Part shown: one piece after another, positions 1 through 9,331 of the stretch | How positions within the stretch are numbered: the first letter of the stretch is position 1 | How the letters are laid out: each line of letters starts with the position of its first letter | DNA from: Kurthia huakuii LAM0618 | GTDB lineage: Bacteria; Bacillota; Bacilli; Bacillales_A; Planococcaceae | NCBI RefSeq assembly: GCF_000505545.1 | Contig: NZ_AYTB01000002.1 | Span: 124,001 to 188,000 of the forward strand | Direction: 5' to 3' | Length of the DNA: 64,000 nucleotides | Notes under the pieces: model-generated | What the model was told of the DNA's origin: nothing | Seen by the model: the letters and a program-made list of their open reading frames with translations, nothing else | Databases searched by the model: none | Program-made: the position numbers and the translations under genes

Positions 1-1925
1 ATCAGTGCGACAGATTGATGGCGCGCCTGAATGTTGGTGAAAAGTGTCCCAATCTGAGCCGCATCAAACGCTTGCTGCGCATGAAACTCTGGCTCTAGAC
101 CGTGGCGTACAACCGGCTCAACAAGCGGCAAGTCCTCATCCATTTTCGATAAAATTTTGTTGGCAACAGCCATAATTTCAATCGTTGTCCGATAGCTTTT
201 TTGCAACGTTTTATAGCTAGCGCGTGGGAATAACTCCCGCACAGGTTCCCAATCGGTCAAGGAACGGTAGCTATGAATGCCTTGCGCTAAATCGCCAACC
301 ATCGTAAACATATCGGTATCAAGTCCTTCTTTTAGCGCCGCAAGTTGGAATAGGCTATAGTCTTGCACTTCATCAATAAAGACAACGCGAATTTTATGCG
401 TTTCTTTCATGCCTTTAATTTTCGCATGAAGGAAAAATAACGCCGCCAAATCTTCATTCGTCCAGCGTTCCTTTTTATGAGCTTGTTGGAACGACTCGCG
501 CTGCTTTGTTGTCCAATGCGGCGCAAGCATTTGTTGCACCGCATCGTCCGTTAAAAATGCGCGGTAAAGCTTTTTAATATTGTATTTTTTAAAGCGTTTC
601 ATATAAAGCGTCGCGGTTGTTTTCGCTTCTTGTTCAATAGCGGGAATGCGGCGATCGCGTTCATCAATCCAGCGTGTCACTTCTTTTTTACGGCGCTCGG
701 CATCAAAAATGTTGAGTGCTTTGCCGATAATGTCATCGTATTTTTTATTTAACGTATATAAAATTTGTTTTTTCTTTTGGCGTACGTGGCTTTGAATGAC
801 CGCTCTCATTTTTTTGACGCGCTCTTCAATTGGTAAATAAGCGTAGTCTTCAAGGAACAATTCTTGCAAGTGACTTGCGCGTAAAATACGGTATTTTTCG
901 ATATAAACATCGTCAAATAACACCGCCATTTCTTTTGCCAATTCATCGACATAAAGCTGCATCATATCGCGGTATTCAAGCGAACCTTTCAAGCGTGGAA
1001 TCGCCAAATCGACCGCCGCACGTTGCTGCATGAGTTGCTCTAAATAATGGTTTGCATCTTCTAGTTTTAATTTAAGACCGGTCGCATCGCGCACATAATC
1101 AGCAAATGTCGACTGACGAATATGGCCAACACCAAGCTCTGGCAACACATCGGCTATATAGTCGATAAATAAATTATTTGGCGCTAAAATCATGAGCTGC
1201 GAAGCATTGAAATGTTCACCCATCGTATATAAAAAATACGAAATACGGTGAAGGGCAATCGTCGTTTTCCCAGACCCAGCGGCGCCTTGTACGATGATGG
1301 GTTGCTTTAGGTGCGCGCGGATAATGTCATTTTGTTCCGCCTGAATCGTCGAGACAATTTCCGTCAAACGCACGTCAGCTTTGCCTGCTAATGCGTCTTG
1401 CAGTAAATCATCGTTCGTCGTTAAATCAATATCGCGCACCTCAAACAATTTGCCGTGCTCGATTTTATATTGGCGCTTTGAAAATAAATGACCATTCATT
1501 TCCTCGCCGTTGACGTCATATGTCACATCGCCTAAGCGTCCATCGTAATAAACATTCGCAACAGGGGAGCGCCAGTCGACAACGACCGGTTCCTGTGTAT
1601 CTTTATCGAATAACGATGTTTTCCCGATGTACAATTTTTCAGCTGCTTCACCTTCTTTTTGAAAATGAATGCGTGCAAAATAAGGCTTTTGCATAATCGC
1701 CTCTAAGCCTTCTTTTTGGTTGCGTGCCATATCAAAGAAGCGCGCGTTCGTTAAAATATTTAAGTAGCTCGAACTCGAATCTAAATATTCAAGATCCGCC
1801 ATCGATTTACGAATGTTGTCTTGCGCAGTCGCGACATCGCGCGCCGATTCCGCGAGCACATTGGCCATATAGTGTTTGACGTACGCTAAATGCTCGCGCT
1901 CCTGTTCAAATTCCGGATGCTGCAT
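1..1925 (-). CDS. helD: RNA polymerase recycling motor ATPase HelD (C-terminus cut by window edge)
   Basis: UvrD/Rep-like superfamily 1 helicase of the HelD type, known in Bacillus to bind RNA polymerase and strip stalled complexes from DNA. Reading the minus strand from the ATG at 1925 gives at least 641 codons. An N-terminal charged helical region (MQHPEFEQEREH...) is followed by a Walker A motif GAAGSGKTT, then a long coiled-coil insertion, and a DEVQDYS Walker B/motif II near the left edge. The NTP-binding part is therefore present and only the C-terminal motor motifs lie outside the window. A clear AGGAGGG ribosome binding site lies at 1931-1938. It is monocistronic as far as can be seen. 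Confidence 0.9.
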   Translation of the reverse strand, partial: MQHPEFEQEREHLAYVKHYMANVLAESARDVATAQDNIRKSMADLEYLDSSSSYLNILTNARFFDMARNQKEGLEAIMQKPYFARIHFQKEGEAAEKLYIGKTSLFDKDTQEPVVVDWRSPVANVYYDGRLGDVTYDVNGEEMNGHLFSKRQYKIEHGKLFEVRDIDLTTNDDLLQDALAGKADVRLTEIVSTIQAEQNDIIRAHLKQPIIVQGAAGSGKTTIALHRISYFLYTMGEHFNASQLMILAPNNLFIDYIADVLPELGVGHIRQSTFADYVRDATGLKLKLEDANHYLEQLMQQRAAVDLAIPRLKGSLEYRDMMQLYVDELAKEMAVLFDDVYIEKYRILRASHLQELFLEDYAYLPIEERVKKMRAVIQSHVRQKKKQILYTLNKKYDDIIGKALNIFDAERRKKEVTRWIDERDRRIPAIEQEAKTTATLYMKRFKKYNIKKLYRAFLTDDAVQQMLAPHWTTKQRESFQQAHKKERWTNEDLAALFFLHAKIKGMKETHKIRVVFIDEVQDYSLFQLAALKEGLDTDMFTMVGDLAQGIHSYRSLTDWEPVRELFPRASYKTLQKSYRTTIEIMAVANKILSKMDEDLPLVEPVVRHGLEPEFHAQQAFDAAQIGTLFTNIQARHQSVAL

Positions 1926-2608
1926 GAAAAGCCCTCCTTAAAAAAAATCATACTTTCTACTATACGCCATTTTTTTCAACAACAAAAGTTTTCGGCTGTT
2001 TGCGAGCTGAGAGCTATTAGAAATCGCTCATGAGCTCAAGAAGCGTGTTTTCGATACGACATAATTAATAATAAGTGCCAATGAAGGCCTATCTACGCAT
2101 GAAAAAATCACCGTTTAGTAAGCATCGTGCATATGCTGTCAATGAAAATTTTTATTTACCATATAAATGGCAAATCATTACGATAGTTGATGCGTGAATC
2201 GGGGCGTTTTTTGCCCGAAAAGCGCCGAAAAGGGGGCATTTTGCGTCTCTGACGGGCAGTTTCAACACATAAAAATTCACTGGATTTTGGCGTGATGTCA
2301 TTTATTATGAAAACGACACGCCGCCATTAGTTTGCTGCGCAGTATGTGTGAAAAAAGCCGTTTCGACATGGAAAAGGGCTCGAAATGGGACCGTAACGGG
2401 CATTTTTTGTCCCGTTTTGTCTAGTGGCTGTTGTGACTTTATTGTAACTATCGCCATTTATATGCTAATTATTTGTGGAAAAATGGCTGTTGCGCAAATG
2501 CGCATTATTTTCGTAGGTGAATTTACATGGCGCTGTCACATATTTATATATATGTTGTATTCAAATACCGCTATTTGGGCTTTTGGCTCATTTCTGAACA
2601 ACAAAAAA
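1926..2608. other. Gene-poor intergenic stretch, no supported gene
   Basis: About 680 bases between helD and the next gene. An open frame at 2348-2638 has no ribosome binding site, encodes a Cys- and aromatic-rich sequence unlike its neighbours, and ends inside the terminator hairpin, so I do not call it. Small inverted repeats are visible: CGGGGC/GCCCG near 2198-2216, AACGGG/CCCGTT near 2395-2416, and TGCGCA twice near 2489-2501. No recognisable protein remnant was found on either strand. Confidence 0.5.
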
Positions 2609-2638
2609 GAATCGCTTCGTGACAAAAAGCGATTCTAA
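2600..2638 (-). terminator. Terminator of the DUF2804 gene
   Basis: Inverted repeat AGAATCGCTT (2609-2618) / AAGCGATTCT (2627-2636), followed on the minus strand by a T-run (2602-2608). It lies just after the stop codon of the DUF2804 gene. Confidence 0.8.
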
Positions 2639-2645
2639 AAATCGT

Positions 2646-3674
2646 TCACCATTTTGCGACATGCTCTTCGCATGTGCCAAGTAATTGTTGGATATGGAAG
2701 TACGCGCCGTTGTCGAGTTTGATGCGGCCGTTGTAGTAGCCGACAAGCTGGTGCACAGATGACGTCACGACTTTCGCATCTGACTCGGCGATGCGTTCAT
2801 AAAATGGTGTGAACGTCAGCTCGACATCTTTTGAAAAACGCGTTTTAATTTTCCACGGCTTCATATAGTCAGCAGGATCGTAGGCAAAGAGGACATCCTC
2901 ATGAATTTTCGTCATATGGCCATCGATAAAAAATGCATTTTCGGTTATGCCAGTGCCATCGGTCCATGAGCCGCCGAGATTTAATCCAACGCGGTGAAAG
3001 CCGATGCGCTGTGAGGCCATGCCCCAATTCCATGTTGCTTCGCGCGGCCAAACACCGCGCCCATAATCAAGTACCGCAAATGATTCACGCGGTTCAAATG
3101 TGTAGCTTTTATCGCCGAGTTTGACGTAGCCGGTCGTTGGCAAGCTATGATGTTTTGCGGTGAATTGGAATGTTTTGCGATTCCATGGGATGACAACGTT
3201 TAGCGAATCATCTCCAAGTGGGTGCTCAATCGTTAGTTCCGCTTCTAACACGTCATCATCAAAATCTGCGACATATACCGACAGCTTCGTGTCATTTTGC
3301 GCCGTATGCATAATGTTGATTTTCATGTCAGAGTTGTTGAATGTCACCGTTTGTAACACTTCTTCAGACATTTTGACATGACTACCGAGCGGCGGTAGCG
3401 TAATCGTTTTTTCAAAAAAGCGCTGTGTTTCATATTCTAGGAAGTAGACAAAACACACAATAGCATAATCAACATGACTAATCGTTGCTGAAAACATAAT
3501 TTCATCGCCAAATACACACCAATAATTCCACTTTTTCTTACGCATAAAATGACCCTTCAAATTACTTGTAATCCATGGTTTTCTTGCATAACCAATTGCT
3601 TGCGGATTTAAATTGCCGCGCTGGTCGCAAAGCATCGTCGGCTGCAAAAGTTCCTTTTCAGCGTGCTGTGTCAA
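2646..3674 (-). CDS. DUF2804 family protein
   Basis: 342-residue soluble protein of the DUF2804 family, whose biochemical role is not established. Supporting features are the N-terminal stretch with a dominant L-x-P-T-x-L-C-D-x-x-G-x-L-N-P pattern, the aromatic-rich beta region with DYGRGVWPREATWNWG (residues about 202-217) and the GLNLGGSWTDGTG segment. Length is typical for the family. The start is a TTG at 3674 preceded by AAGGA about ten bases upstream; no ATG in frame is better placed. It is alone, with its own terminator. No signal peptide or membrane segment is evident. The family call is fairly secure; function is unknown. Confidence 0.75.
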   Translation of the reverse strand: MTQHAEKELLQPTMLCDQRGNLNPQAIGYARKPWITSNLKGHFMRKKKWNYWCVFGDEIMFSATISHVDYAIVCFVYFLEYETQRFFEKTITLPPLGSHVKMSEEVLQTVTFNNSDMKINIMHTAQNDTKLSVYVADFDDDVLEAELTIEHPLGDDSLNVVIPWNRKTFQFTAKHHSLPTTGYVKLGDKSYTFEPRESFAVLDYGRGVWPREATWNWGMASQRIGFHRVGLNLGGSWTDGTGITENAFFIDGHMTKIHEDVLFAYDPADYMKPWKIKTRFSKDVELTFTPFYERIAESDAKVVTSSVHQLVGYYNGRIKLDNGAYFHIQQLLGTCEEHVAKW

Positions 3675-3761
3675 TGTCTAAACATCCTTTCCGTACAACT
3701 AAGATAACCTCATTGTAGCAAAAAAATACGAAGGTGTCTTAATGAATTTTTGGCGGTAATC

Positions 3762-3797
3762 AAAAACGAGAACCGCGTCAAAAAGCGATTCTCGTGT
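3762..3797 (-). terminator. Terminator of the TetR gene
   Basis: Stem ACGAGAACCGC (3766-3776) / GCGATTCTCGT (3785-3795) with one mismatch, then a minus-strand T-run. It sits directly downstream of the regulator's stop. Confidence 0.75.
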
Positions 3798-3799
3798 CG

Positions 3800-4423
3800 T
3801 TATGCAAACAAGCCAGCCCAGAAAAAATGAATGATTTCTTCAGCACCTTTTCGCGGTGTTTCAAACAATTGCGTGTCGTCATAGTCGGTATAGCGCCCGA
3901 CATTCATGAGCGCCAAAAAAGTATGCAGTAAAAACGTAATCTCTTTGTTCGGAATTGTGCCGAGCGTCATTTCGCGCTGAAATGCTTCGCGGATCGCTTC
4001 ATGCATAAATTGCTCAGATTCATAGACAGCTTGCTGTTGTTTTACAGATAAACTCGGAACCGCTTCGCGAATAAAATTGTTAATATCTACATTTGCGGTC
4101 GCATTCGCATACACTTCGAGTAAATTAATTAAACGATCCTTAAATGAAAATTGTTCATCGGCAAGCACTTGTGCGGTACGCGTTTTAATACGGTACATTA
4201 ATTGAATAATCGTTTCGGTAAATAATGCAGCTTTTGAATCGTAGTAATAATAAATCGTTGCTTTTGTGACATTGCCTGCTGCTGCAATGCCATCCATTGA
4301 TACCGCTTTATAGCCATGACGCATAAATTGTTGAGAGGCGACTGCTAAAATTTTTTGTTGCATCGGCATCTGTTGAGAATCTTTTTTTGGTCGACCAATA
4401 GAGCGACCGGTTGTCTTTGCCAT
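3800..4423 (-). CDS. TetR/AcrR family transcriptional regulator
   Basis: 207-residue repressor with a basic N-terminal arm (GRSIGRPKKDS), a canonical TetR helix-turn-helix around residues 26-70 (ILAVASQQFMRHGYKAVSMDGIA, then VTKATIYYYYDSKAALF) and a helical ligand-binding C-terminal domain. It is divergent from the MMPL transporter that starts 132 bp away, a standard arrangement for local repression of an exporter. The ATG at 4423 is chosen over the TTG at 4426 because GAGGGGGG lies at proper spacing. The ligand cannot be told from sequence. Confidence 0.9.
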   Translation of the reverse strand: MAKTTGRSIGRPKKDSQQMPMQQKILAVASQQFMRHGYKAVSMDGIAAAGNVTKATIYYYYDSKAALFTETIIQLMYRIKTRTAQVLADEQFSFKDRLINLLEVYANATANVDINNFIREAVPSLSVKQQQAVYESEQFMHEAIREAFQREMTLGTIPNKEITFLLHTFLALMNVGRYTDYDDTQLFETPRKGAEEIIHFFWAGLFA

Positions 4424-4481
4424 CAAGGGGCCCCCCTCTTTTCTAGTAAATGATACATAATTATACCATGAGAAGGGAAAA

Positions 4482-4512
4482 GTTAATTAGTGAATATAGT
4501 TGAATAATTAAC
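4482..4512. promoter_or_regulatory. Candidate TetR operator between regulator and exporter
   Basis: Inverted repeat GTTAATT (4482-4488) / AATTAAC (4506-4512), 17 bp apart, in the AT-rich divergent promoter region. The position fits autorepression plus repression of the MMPL gene, but no family consensus is known to me for this regulator. Confidence 0.4.
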
Positions 4513-4555
4513 TTATTAGTATATATAATTAGTTATAAGAAAAAGGAGGGTTTTT

Positions 4556-6766
4556 ATGAAAAAGCATCCATTAGAATTATGGGGTCATTTAGTCGCCAGT
4601 AAAAAAGGACGCTGGTTATCGCTATTATTTTGGATTTTACTCGTTGCCGTCGTGTCGTTTAGTTGGCCACAAATTAATAGTATCGACAACGTATCGAGTG
4701 AAAATTTAAAAGAGAGTGAAATGTCGAAACAGGCAGCCAAACTCGTCGAGGAACAATTCCCGGATAATTCAGGCATCCCATTATTGCTTGTGTGGCATCG
4801 CGAAGATGGACTGACGCCACAAGATTTAACGAAAATTCAAGCGTTGTATAAAGAGTTGGATGACAAGCCTGTAGAGGCACAGTCACTTGTCCCACCCCTT
4901 TATAAAGCGCCGCCGCAAGCGTTGATGCAAAACGTTTCAGAAAATGGCTCAACGCTTGTAACACCGGTATTCTTTGAAAAGGGTGCGAATACCGATGCTT
5001 TTGAAAAAGGATTAAATAGCATTACGGAATTAGTGAAAGAGGATGTGTCCCTTACCGGTAAGTATGAGGGAAATGACGATTTAAACTTACGTTACACAGG
5101 TCCGGTAGCTATTTCAGTCGATGCGACAGGCTTATTCGCGAGTGCGGATGTCAAGCTGATGATTGCGACCGTGCTTTTAGTACTTGTGTTACTTATTTTA
5201 ATTTACCGTTCGCCGTTATTAGCTGTTATTCCAATTATTGCAGTAGGACTTGCGTATGGTGTTATTAGCCCAACGCTTGGGTTTATGGCTGAGCAAGGTT
5301 GGATACAAAAAGATGCCCAGGCAGTGTCGATTATGACCGTACTGTTATTTGGTGCTGGGACCGACTACTGTTTATTTTTAATTTCTAAATATCGTGAAAT
5401 GTTACTTGAAATTGAAGATAAAGGGGAAGCGATGGCACAGGCGCTTAAAGAATCTGGGGGCGCAATTTTAATGAGCGCCTTGACCGTTGTTGTCGGGCTT
5501 GCCACGCTTAGCTTAGCGAATTATGGTACATTTGACCGCTTTGCCGTGCCATTTAGTTTTGGCGTGTTCGTTATGGGCTTAACGGCGCTAATCGTCTTAC
5601 CTGCGATGCTTGTGTTGATTGGCCGCGTCGCGTTTTGGCCGTTTATTCCGCGGACAGCAGAAATGGAAAAAACGCGTGCTATTAAGCGCAATAAACCAAT
5701 TAAACAACATCGTCCACAACATAAATTTAGTCAAAAGGTTGGACAACTCGCCACAAGTAAGCCGCTGACGGTTATTTTAGTAACGGTGATTTTACTTGGC
5801 TCACTCGCTGCCTTTGCGCCAAAAATCAAATTTACGTTTGATATTTTATCATCCTTCCCGGCAGATATGACTTCACGCGAAGGGTATGCGTTAATTGAGG
5901 AAAATTTCTCGGCAGGGGAACTAGCGCCGGTACAAATTATCGTTGATACAGATGGGAAAGACATCGACCTGAAAGACGATTTAGCTGCGTTAAATTTTGC
6001 GGCAACGGTGACCGATAAACGCGTTGGTACAAAAGACAAGGCTATTGAGCTGTACGAAATGAATTTAAAAGATAATCCATATGCAGCGCAGTCATTAGAG
6101 AATATTCCTAAGATTAAAGACAAGGCAGTAGCGCTACTTGAAGATGCCGGTGTGAGCGATGCGAAAGATCGCGTATGGATTGGCGGCGAAACAGCGTCTC
6201 AATATGATGAAATGCAAGTCATTGAAGGTGATGAGAAGCTCATTATGCCCGTTATTATCGCGCTGATTGCCTTATTATTATTAGTATACTTGCACTCGAT
6301 TACGGCAACGGTTTACTTAATCGCGACCGTTATTTTATCGTACTTTGCGGCACTTGGTCTCGGTTGGATTGTACTGCATTACGGTATGGGAATTGATGCA
6401 ATTCAAGGCTCGATTCCGCTGTATACGTTTGTATTTTCAGTGGCACTTGGCGTCGATTACAACATCTTTATGGTGTCGGAAGTTTGGCAGCGCCGTAAGC
6501 ATAAAAATTTAAAAACCGCTGTATCAGAAGGCGTGAAATATACCGGCAGTGTGATTACGTCTGCTGGTCTCATTTTAGCTGGAACCTTTGCGGTGCTTGC
6601 GACATTACCAATTCAAGTACTCGTACAATTTGGAATCATTACGGGGATTGGTGTGTTACTTGATACGTTTATCGTGCGTCCGCTACTCGTACCGGCACTT
6701 ACAACAAAATTTGGACGACTCTCTTTCTGGCCAGGTAAGCTTTGGAAAAAGAAAGTAGATGAATAA
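4556..6766 (+). CDS. MMPL family RND-like transporter
   Basis: 736-residue inner-membrane exporter of the MMPL/YdfJ type. It has the duplicated RND layout: TM1 at residues about 20-37, an extracytoplasmic domain to about 190, then five more TM segments containing the G-x-x-x-D-Y motif (GAGTDYCLFL, about 271-280). A second half starts near residue 405 with the equivalent GVDYNIFM motif near 646. The Asp residues in these motifs are the usual proton-relay positions. AAAGGAGGG precedes the ATG. Divergent from a TetR gene, it is probably an inducible efflux or lipid export pump; the substrate is unknown. Confidence 0.9.
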   Translation: MKKHPLELWGHLVASKKGRWLSLLFWILLVAVVSFSWPQINSIDNVSSENLKESEMSKQAAKLVEEQFPDNSGIPLLLVWHREDGLTPQDLTKIQALYKELDDKPVEAQSLVPPLYKAPPQALMQNVSENGSTLVTPVFFEKGANTDAFEKGLNSITELVKEDVSLTGKYEGNDDLNLRYTGPVAISVDATGLFASADVKLMIATVLLVLVLLILIYRSPLLAVIPIIAVGLAYGVISPTLGFMAEQGWIQKDAQAVSIMTVLLFGAGTDYCLFLISKYREMLLEIEDKGEAMAQALKESGGAILMSALTVVVGLATLSLANYGTFDRFAVPFSFGVFVMGLTALIVLPAMLVLIGRVAFWPFIPRTAEMEKTRAIKRNKPIKQHRPQHKFSQKVGQLATSKPLTVILVTVILLGSLAAFAPKIKFTFDILSSFPADMTSREGYALIEENFSAGELAPVQIIVDTDGKDIDLKDDLAALNFAATVTDKRVGTKDKAIELYEMNLKDNPYAAQSLENIPKIKDKAVALLEDAGVSDAKDRVWIGGETASQYDEMQVIEGDEKLIMPVIIALIALLLLVYLHSITATVYLIATVILSYFAALGLGWIVLHYGMGIDAIQGSIPLYTFVFSVALGVDYNIFMVSEVWQRRKHKNLKTAVSEGVKYTGSVITSAGLILAGTFAVLATLPIQVLVQFGIITGIGVLLDTFIVRPLLVPALTTKFGRLSFWPGKLWKKKVDE

Positions 6767-6824
6767 TGCGCATTGTGGTATCGTTGAATCGAATAGAGTA
6801 GAAGATATTTTTTAGGAGTGAAGC

Positions 6825-7400
6825 ATGTTGAACAGTCAATCGTTATCCGTAAGAGAAGCCATTTTAGAGCGTCGTTCGGTTGGTGTATTTAATAAACAAC
6901 CCGTTGATGCACAAGATATTTTAGATATTTTAAATGATGCTGTATGGGCACCAAACCATAAAAACCGTCAACCATGGCGCGTTATTCTTGGGGTTGGCGA
7001 AGGATTACCAAAAGTATTAGATGTCATCCGCGATGTGACCATTCCAAATTACGCGCAATTATCAGCAGAAGATGTTGCGCATAAAATGACGAAATTTTTA
7101 ACACCGGGTGCCTATGCATTTGTCGTTGTACCGGAAGATTTACGTCAACATGAACGTACCGAAGATTTTGCGGCAGCGAGCTGCTTTATCCAAAACATCA
7201 TGTTGCTGGCGTGGGATCGTGGTATCGGTTCCATTTGGAAAAACCCAACATGGTTAGATAGCCCGGAATTTACAGAAGCAATCGGTGCAAAACCAGGTGA
7301 ACGCGTTATTGCGATGGTTCAACTAGGTTACTTCGATAAAATTCCTGCGAAAAAAACACGTAAACCAGCAGAAGAAATTGTCACATTTTTCGGCGAATAA
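6825..7400 (+). CDS. Nitroreductase family protein (FMN-dependent)
   Basis: 191 residues, typical of the small nitroreductases (YfhC/YdjA-like). The FMN-phosphate binding signature is ERRSVGVFNKQPV at about 15-27. The family's APNHKNRQPWRV motif is at about 42-53. A Gly-rich GIGSIWK loop lies near residue 129 and a C-terminal GERVIAMVQLGYFD closes the fold. It is expected to be a homodimeric flavoenzyme reducing nitro groups or quinones with NAD(P)H; the physiological substrate is unknown. ATG follows GGAGTG. It stands alone between the MMPL gene and a convergent peptidase. Confidence 0.88.
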   Translation: MLNSQSLSVREAILERRSVGVFNKQPVDAQDILDILNDAVWAPNHKNRQPWRVILGVGEGLPKVLDVIRDVTIPNYAQLSAEDVAHKMTKFLTPGAYAFVVVPEDLRQHERTEDFAAASCFIQNIMLLAWDRGIGSIWKNPTWLDSPEFTEAIGAKPGERVIAMVQLGYFDKIPAKKTRKPAEEIVTFFGE

Positions 7401-7405
7401 TAAAA

Positions 7406-7440
7406 AAAAGACGGTTGCCCGAACAGGCAGCCGTCTTTTT
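7406..7440. terminator. Bidirectional terminator between convergent genes
   Basis: AAGACGGTTGCC / GGCAGCCGTCTT hairpin with A-run before and T-run after, serving the nitroreductase (+) and the M20 peptidase (-). Confidence 0.85.
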
Positions 7441-7447
7441 GTATGCA

Positions 7448-8833
7448 TTAAATTTTTTCGATTGACGCAATTTCCGTTAAGTAATCCGATACGACGCGTA
7501 AGCCTTTATCGAAGTTTTCTAAATGGAAGTGCTCGTTTGGTGCGTGGAAGTTTTCAGTTGATAGCGCGAAGCCCATCATAATAACTGGCGCACCTAAAAT
7601 TTCATCGAATGTTGAAACGATTGGAATCGAGCCACCTGAACGAATGAACGCTGTTTTTTGGTCATATTGTGTTTCGTAAGCGTGACCGGCAGCTTGGACG
7701 TATGGGTGATCGAATGGGGCGATAAATGGTTTCCCTTTATCAAATTCTGTGATGGCGATATCAACGCCTTCTGGTTGGTGTTTTTCGACATGAGCGCGCA
7801 GTAATGCAACGATGTCATGTGGGTCTTGGTTTGGTACAAGACGGCAAGTGATTTTGGCGCCAGCTTGTGCCGGAAGAACGGTTTTAACCCCTTCACCAGA
7901 GAAGCCGCCAAAGACGCCGTTAATTTCAAGTGTTGGACGCGCCCATGTTTGCTCTAGGTAAGAGAATCCTTGTTCGCCAAATAATGTTTTAACGCCCGCT
8001 TCTTGTTTCATTTGCTCTGCATCAAAGCCTAATTCAGCATATGCTGCACGCTCGTCGTCTGAGATTGGTAATACGTTGTCGTAGAAGCCTTCGACTGCGA
8101 TATGACCGTTTTCATCATGGAATGACGCTAAAATGTCCGCTAACACGTGGATTGAGTTGTGGACACCACCGCCGTACATGCCTGAGTGAAGGTCACCTTT
8201 TGCGGTACGCACGTCGATTTGAATACCTGTTAAGCCGCGTAATGAGTAGACAACGGCTGGTTTGCCAGGTGCGTATAGAGACGTATCAGAGATTAAGACG
8301 ACATCTGCTTTTAAGTAGTCTTTATGATCGGCGATAAATTGGTCTAAATGCACAGAGCCGATTTCTTCTTCGCCTTCAAAGATGACTTTAACGTTTACAG
8401 GAAGTTTTTCGTCTGATGCAAGCATCGCTTCTAACACTTTGACATGCATAAATACTTGGCCCTTATCATCTGAAGAACCGCGAGCATACATAATATTGTC
8501 GCGAATCTCAGGTTCAAATGGCATGCTGTCCCACAGTTCAACAGGGTCTACAGGTTGCACGTCATAGTGACCGTAGACAAGAACCGTTGGCGCGCCTTCT
8601 GCATGTAACCAGTCCGCTGTCACAACAGGGTGGCCCGCTGTATCGTGGATTGTCGCATTTTCCATACCAGCAGCTACTAACAGTTCTGATAGGTGATTCG
8701 CTGCTTTGTACATATCATCTTTATGTTCTGAAAGAGAGCTCACGCTTGGAATCGCTAAAAAAGCTGTCATTTCATCAAGATGACGTTCGCGATTTTCTGT
8801 AAAATATTGATTTAAATTTTCTAATTGAGTCAC
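7448..8833 (-). CDS. M20 family dipeptidase
   Basis: 461-residue zinc peptidase of the M20/carnosinase-like group. Metal ligands are visible in order: YGHYDVQP (H89, with D91 catalytic), ARGSSDDKGQ (D122/D123), EGEEEIGS (E155-E157 region), SDTS and a C-terminal STENFHAPNEHF. The length and the internal lid domain (about 200-310) match cytosolic dipeptidases of Firmicutes. Expected role: hydrolysis of imported or recycled dipeptides. AGCGAGGG provides a ribosome binding site before the ATG. Monocistronic. Confidence 0.92.
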   Translation of the reverse strand: MTQLENLNQYFTENRERHLDEMTAFLAIPSVSSLSEHKDDMYKAANHLSELLVAAGMENATIHDTAGHPVVTADWLHAEGAPTVLVYGHYDVQPVDPVELWDSMPFEPEIRDNIMYARGSSDDKGQVFMHVKVLEAMLASDEKLPVNVKVIFEGEEEIGSVHLDQFIADHKDYLKADVVLISDTSLYAPGKPAVVYSLRGLTGIQIDVRTAKGDLHSGMYGGGVHNSIHVLADILASFHDENGHIAVEGFYDNVLPISDDERAAYAELGFDAEQMKQEAGVKTLFGEQGFSYLEQTWARPTLEINGVFGGFSGEGVKTVLPAQAGAKITCRLVPNQDPHDIVALLRAHVEKHQPEGVDIAITEFDKGKPFIAPFDHPYVQAAGHAYETQYDQKTAFIRSGGSIPIVSTFDEILGAPVIMMGFALSTENFHAPNEHFHLENFDKGLRVVSDYLTEIASIEKI

Positions 8834-8965
8834 TGAAAATCCCTCGCTTTATTATTTTCTATTTGCACTACAAATTATATCATAGCAACAATTCGAAGTC
8901 TTTTAACGCGTATGATTTGCGAAAAGTGGTATAACAGAAGTAACAATAACAAAGGAGGACGTGCG

Positions 8966-9079
8966 ATGGAGTTTGTGTTTTTAGCGGTGCTACTCACGCT
9001 ATCGAGTTATTTTGCGGCAGCCGAAACCGCATTGACCGCGATTAATAAGATGAAAGTAAGACTGCGAGCTGCGAACGAA
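8966..9079 (+). pseudogene. N-terminal remnant of a HlyC/CorC (CNNM) transporter
   Basis: AAGGAGGACGTGCG precedes ATG 8966, and the reading frame gives MEFVFLAVLLTLSSYFAAAE..., 38 residues matching the start of the DUF21/CNNM membrane domain (first TM helix, then TALTAINKMKVRLRAANE). Homology stops abruptly at 9079 and the frame closes nine codons later with unrelated sequence. The matching C-terminal end of such a protein lies at 10044-10280 in the same orientation. Together they show a gene whose middle (roughly 300 or more residues by comparison with the usual 430-450 aa) has been replaced. Confidence 0.85.
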
Positions 9080-9270
9080 TGCCCATATACGCATCGTTTA
9101 ATTGAATGAGATGTGTTTTTTCTCCAATTCTTTTCGAAATACACTATCAACGAGACTTCGCAAATTCCAATATAACAATAGTTTTTGAGTGGTTAGCTCA
9201 CACGAAAAAATATAATTAGCGAAATAATGCTATTTAATTAGAATATATTAGGTGAATTTTTAGTTAAATA

Positions 9271-9303
9271 TTGACATACGTCTTTTTGTTAAGTAAACTT
9301 AAC
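9271..9303 (+). promoter_or_regulatory. Promoter with embedded operator of the HTH regulator
   Basis: TTGACA (9271-9276), 17-bp spacer, TAAACT (9294-9299). A perfect inverted repeat GTTAAG (9288-9293) TAAA CTTAAC (9298-9303) covers the -10 region, which suggests autorepression by the HTH protein encoded downstream. Confidence 0.7.
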
Positions 9304-9319
9304 GAAAAGGAGATGGGAT

Positions 9320-9331
9320 ATGTATAAATGA
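9320..9331 (+). other. Three-codon leader ORF overlapping the regulator start
   Basis: ATG TAT AAA TGA at 9320-9331. The ribosome binding site AAAAGGAG (9305-9312) is correctly spaced for this mini-ORF (7 bases) but too far (15 bases) from the regulator ATG at 9328. The TGA overlaps that ATG (ATGA at 9328-9331), so the regulator is probably made by termination-reinitiation. Confidence 0.45.

Noticed and set aside
830-1033. Plus-strand open frame inside helD
   Set aside because: Shadow of the minus-strand helD coding sequence.
2348-2638. 96-codon open frame on the plus strand
   Set aside because: No ribosome binding site, unusual composition, and its end lies inside the terminator hairpin of the opposite gene.
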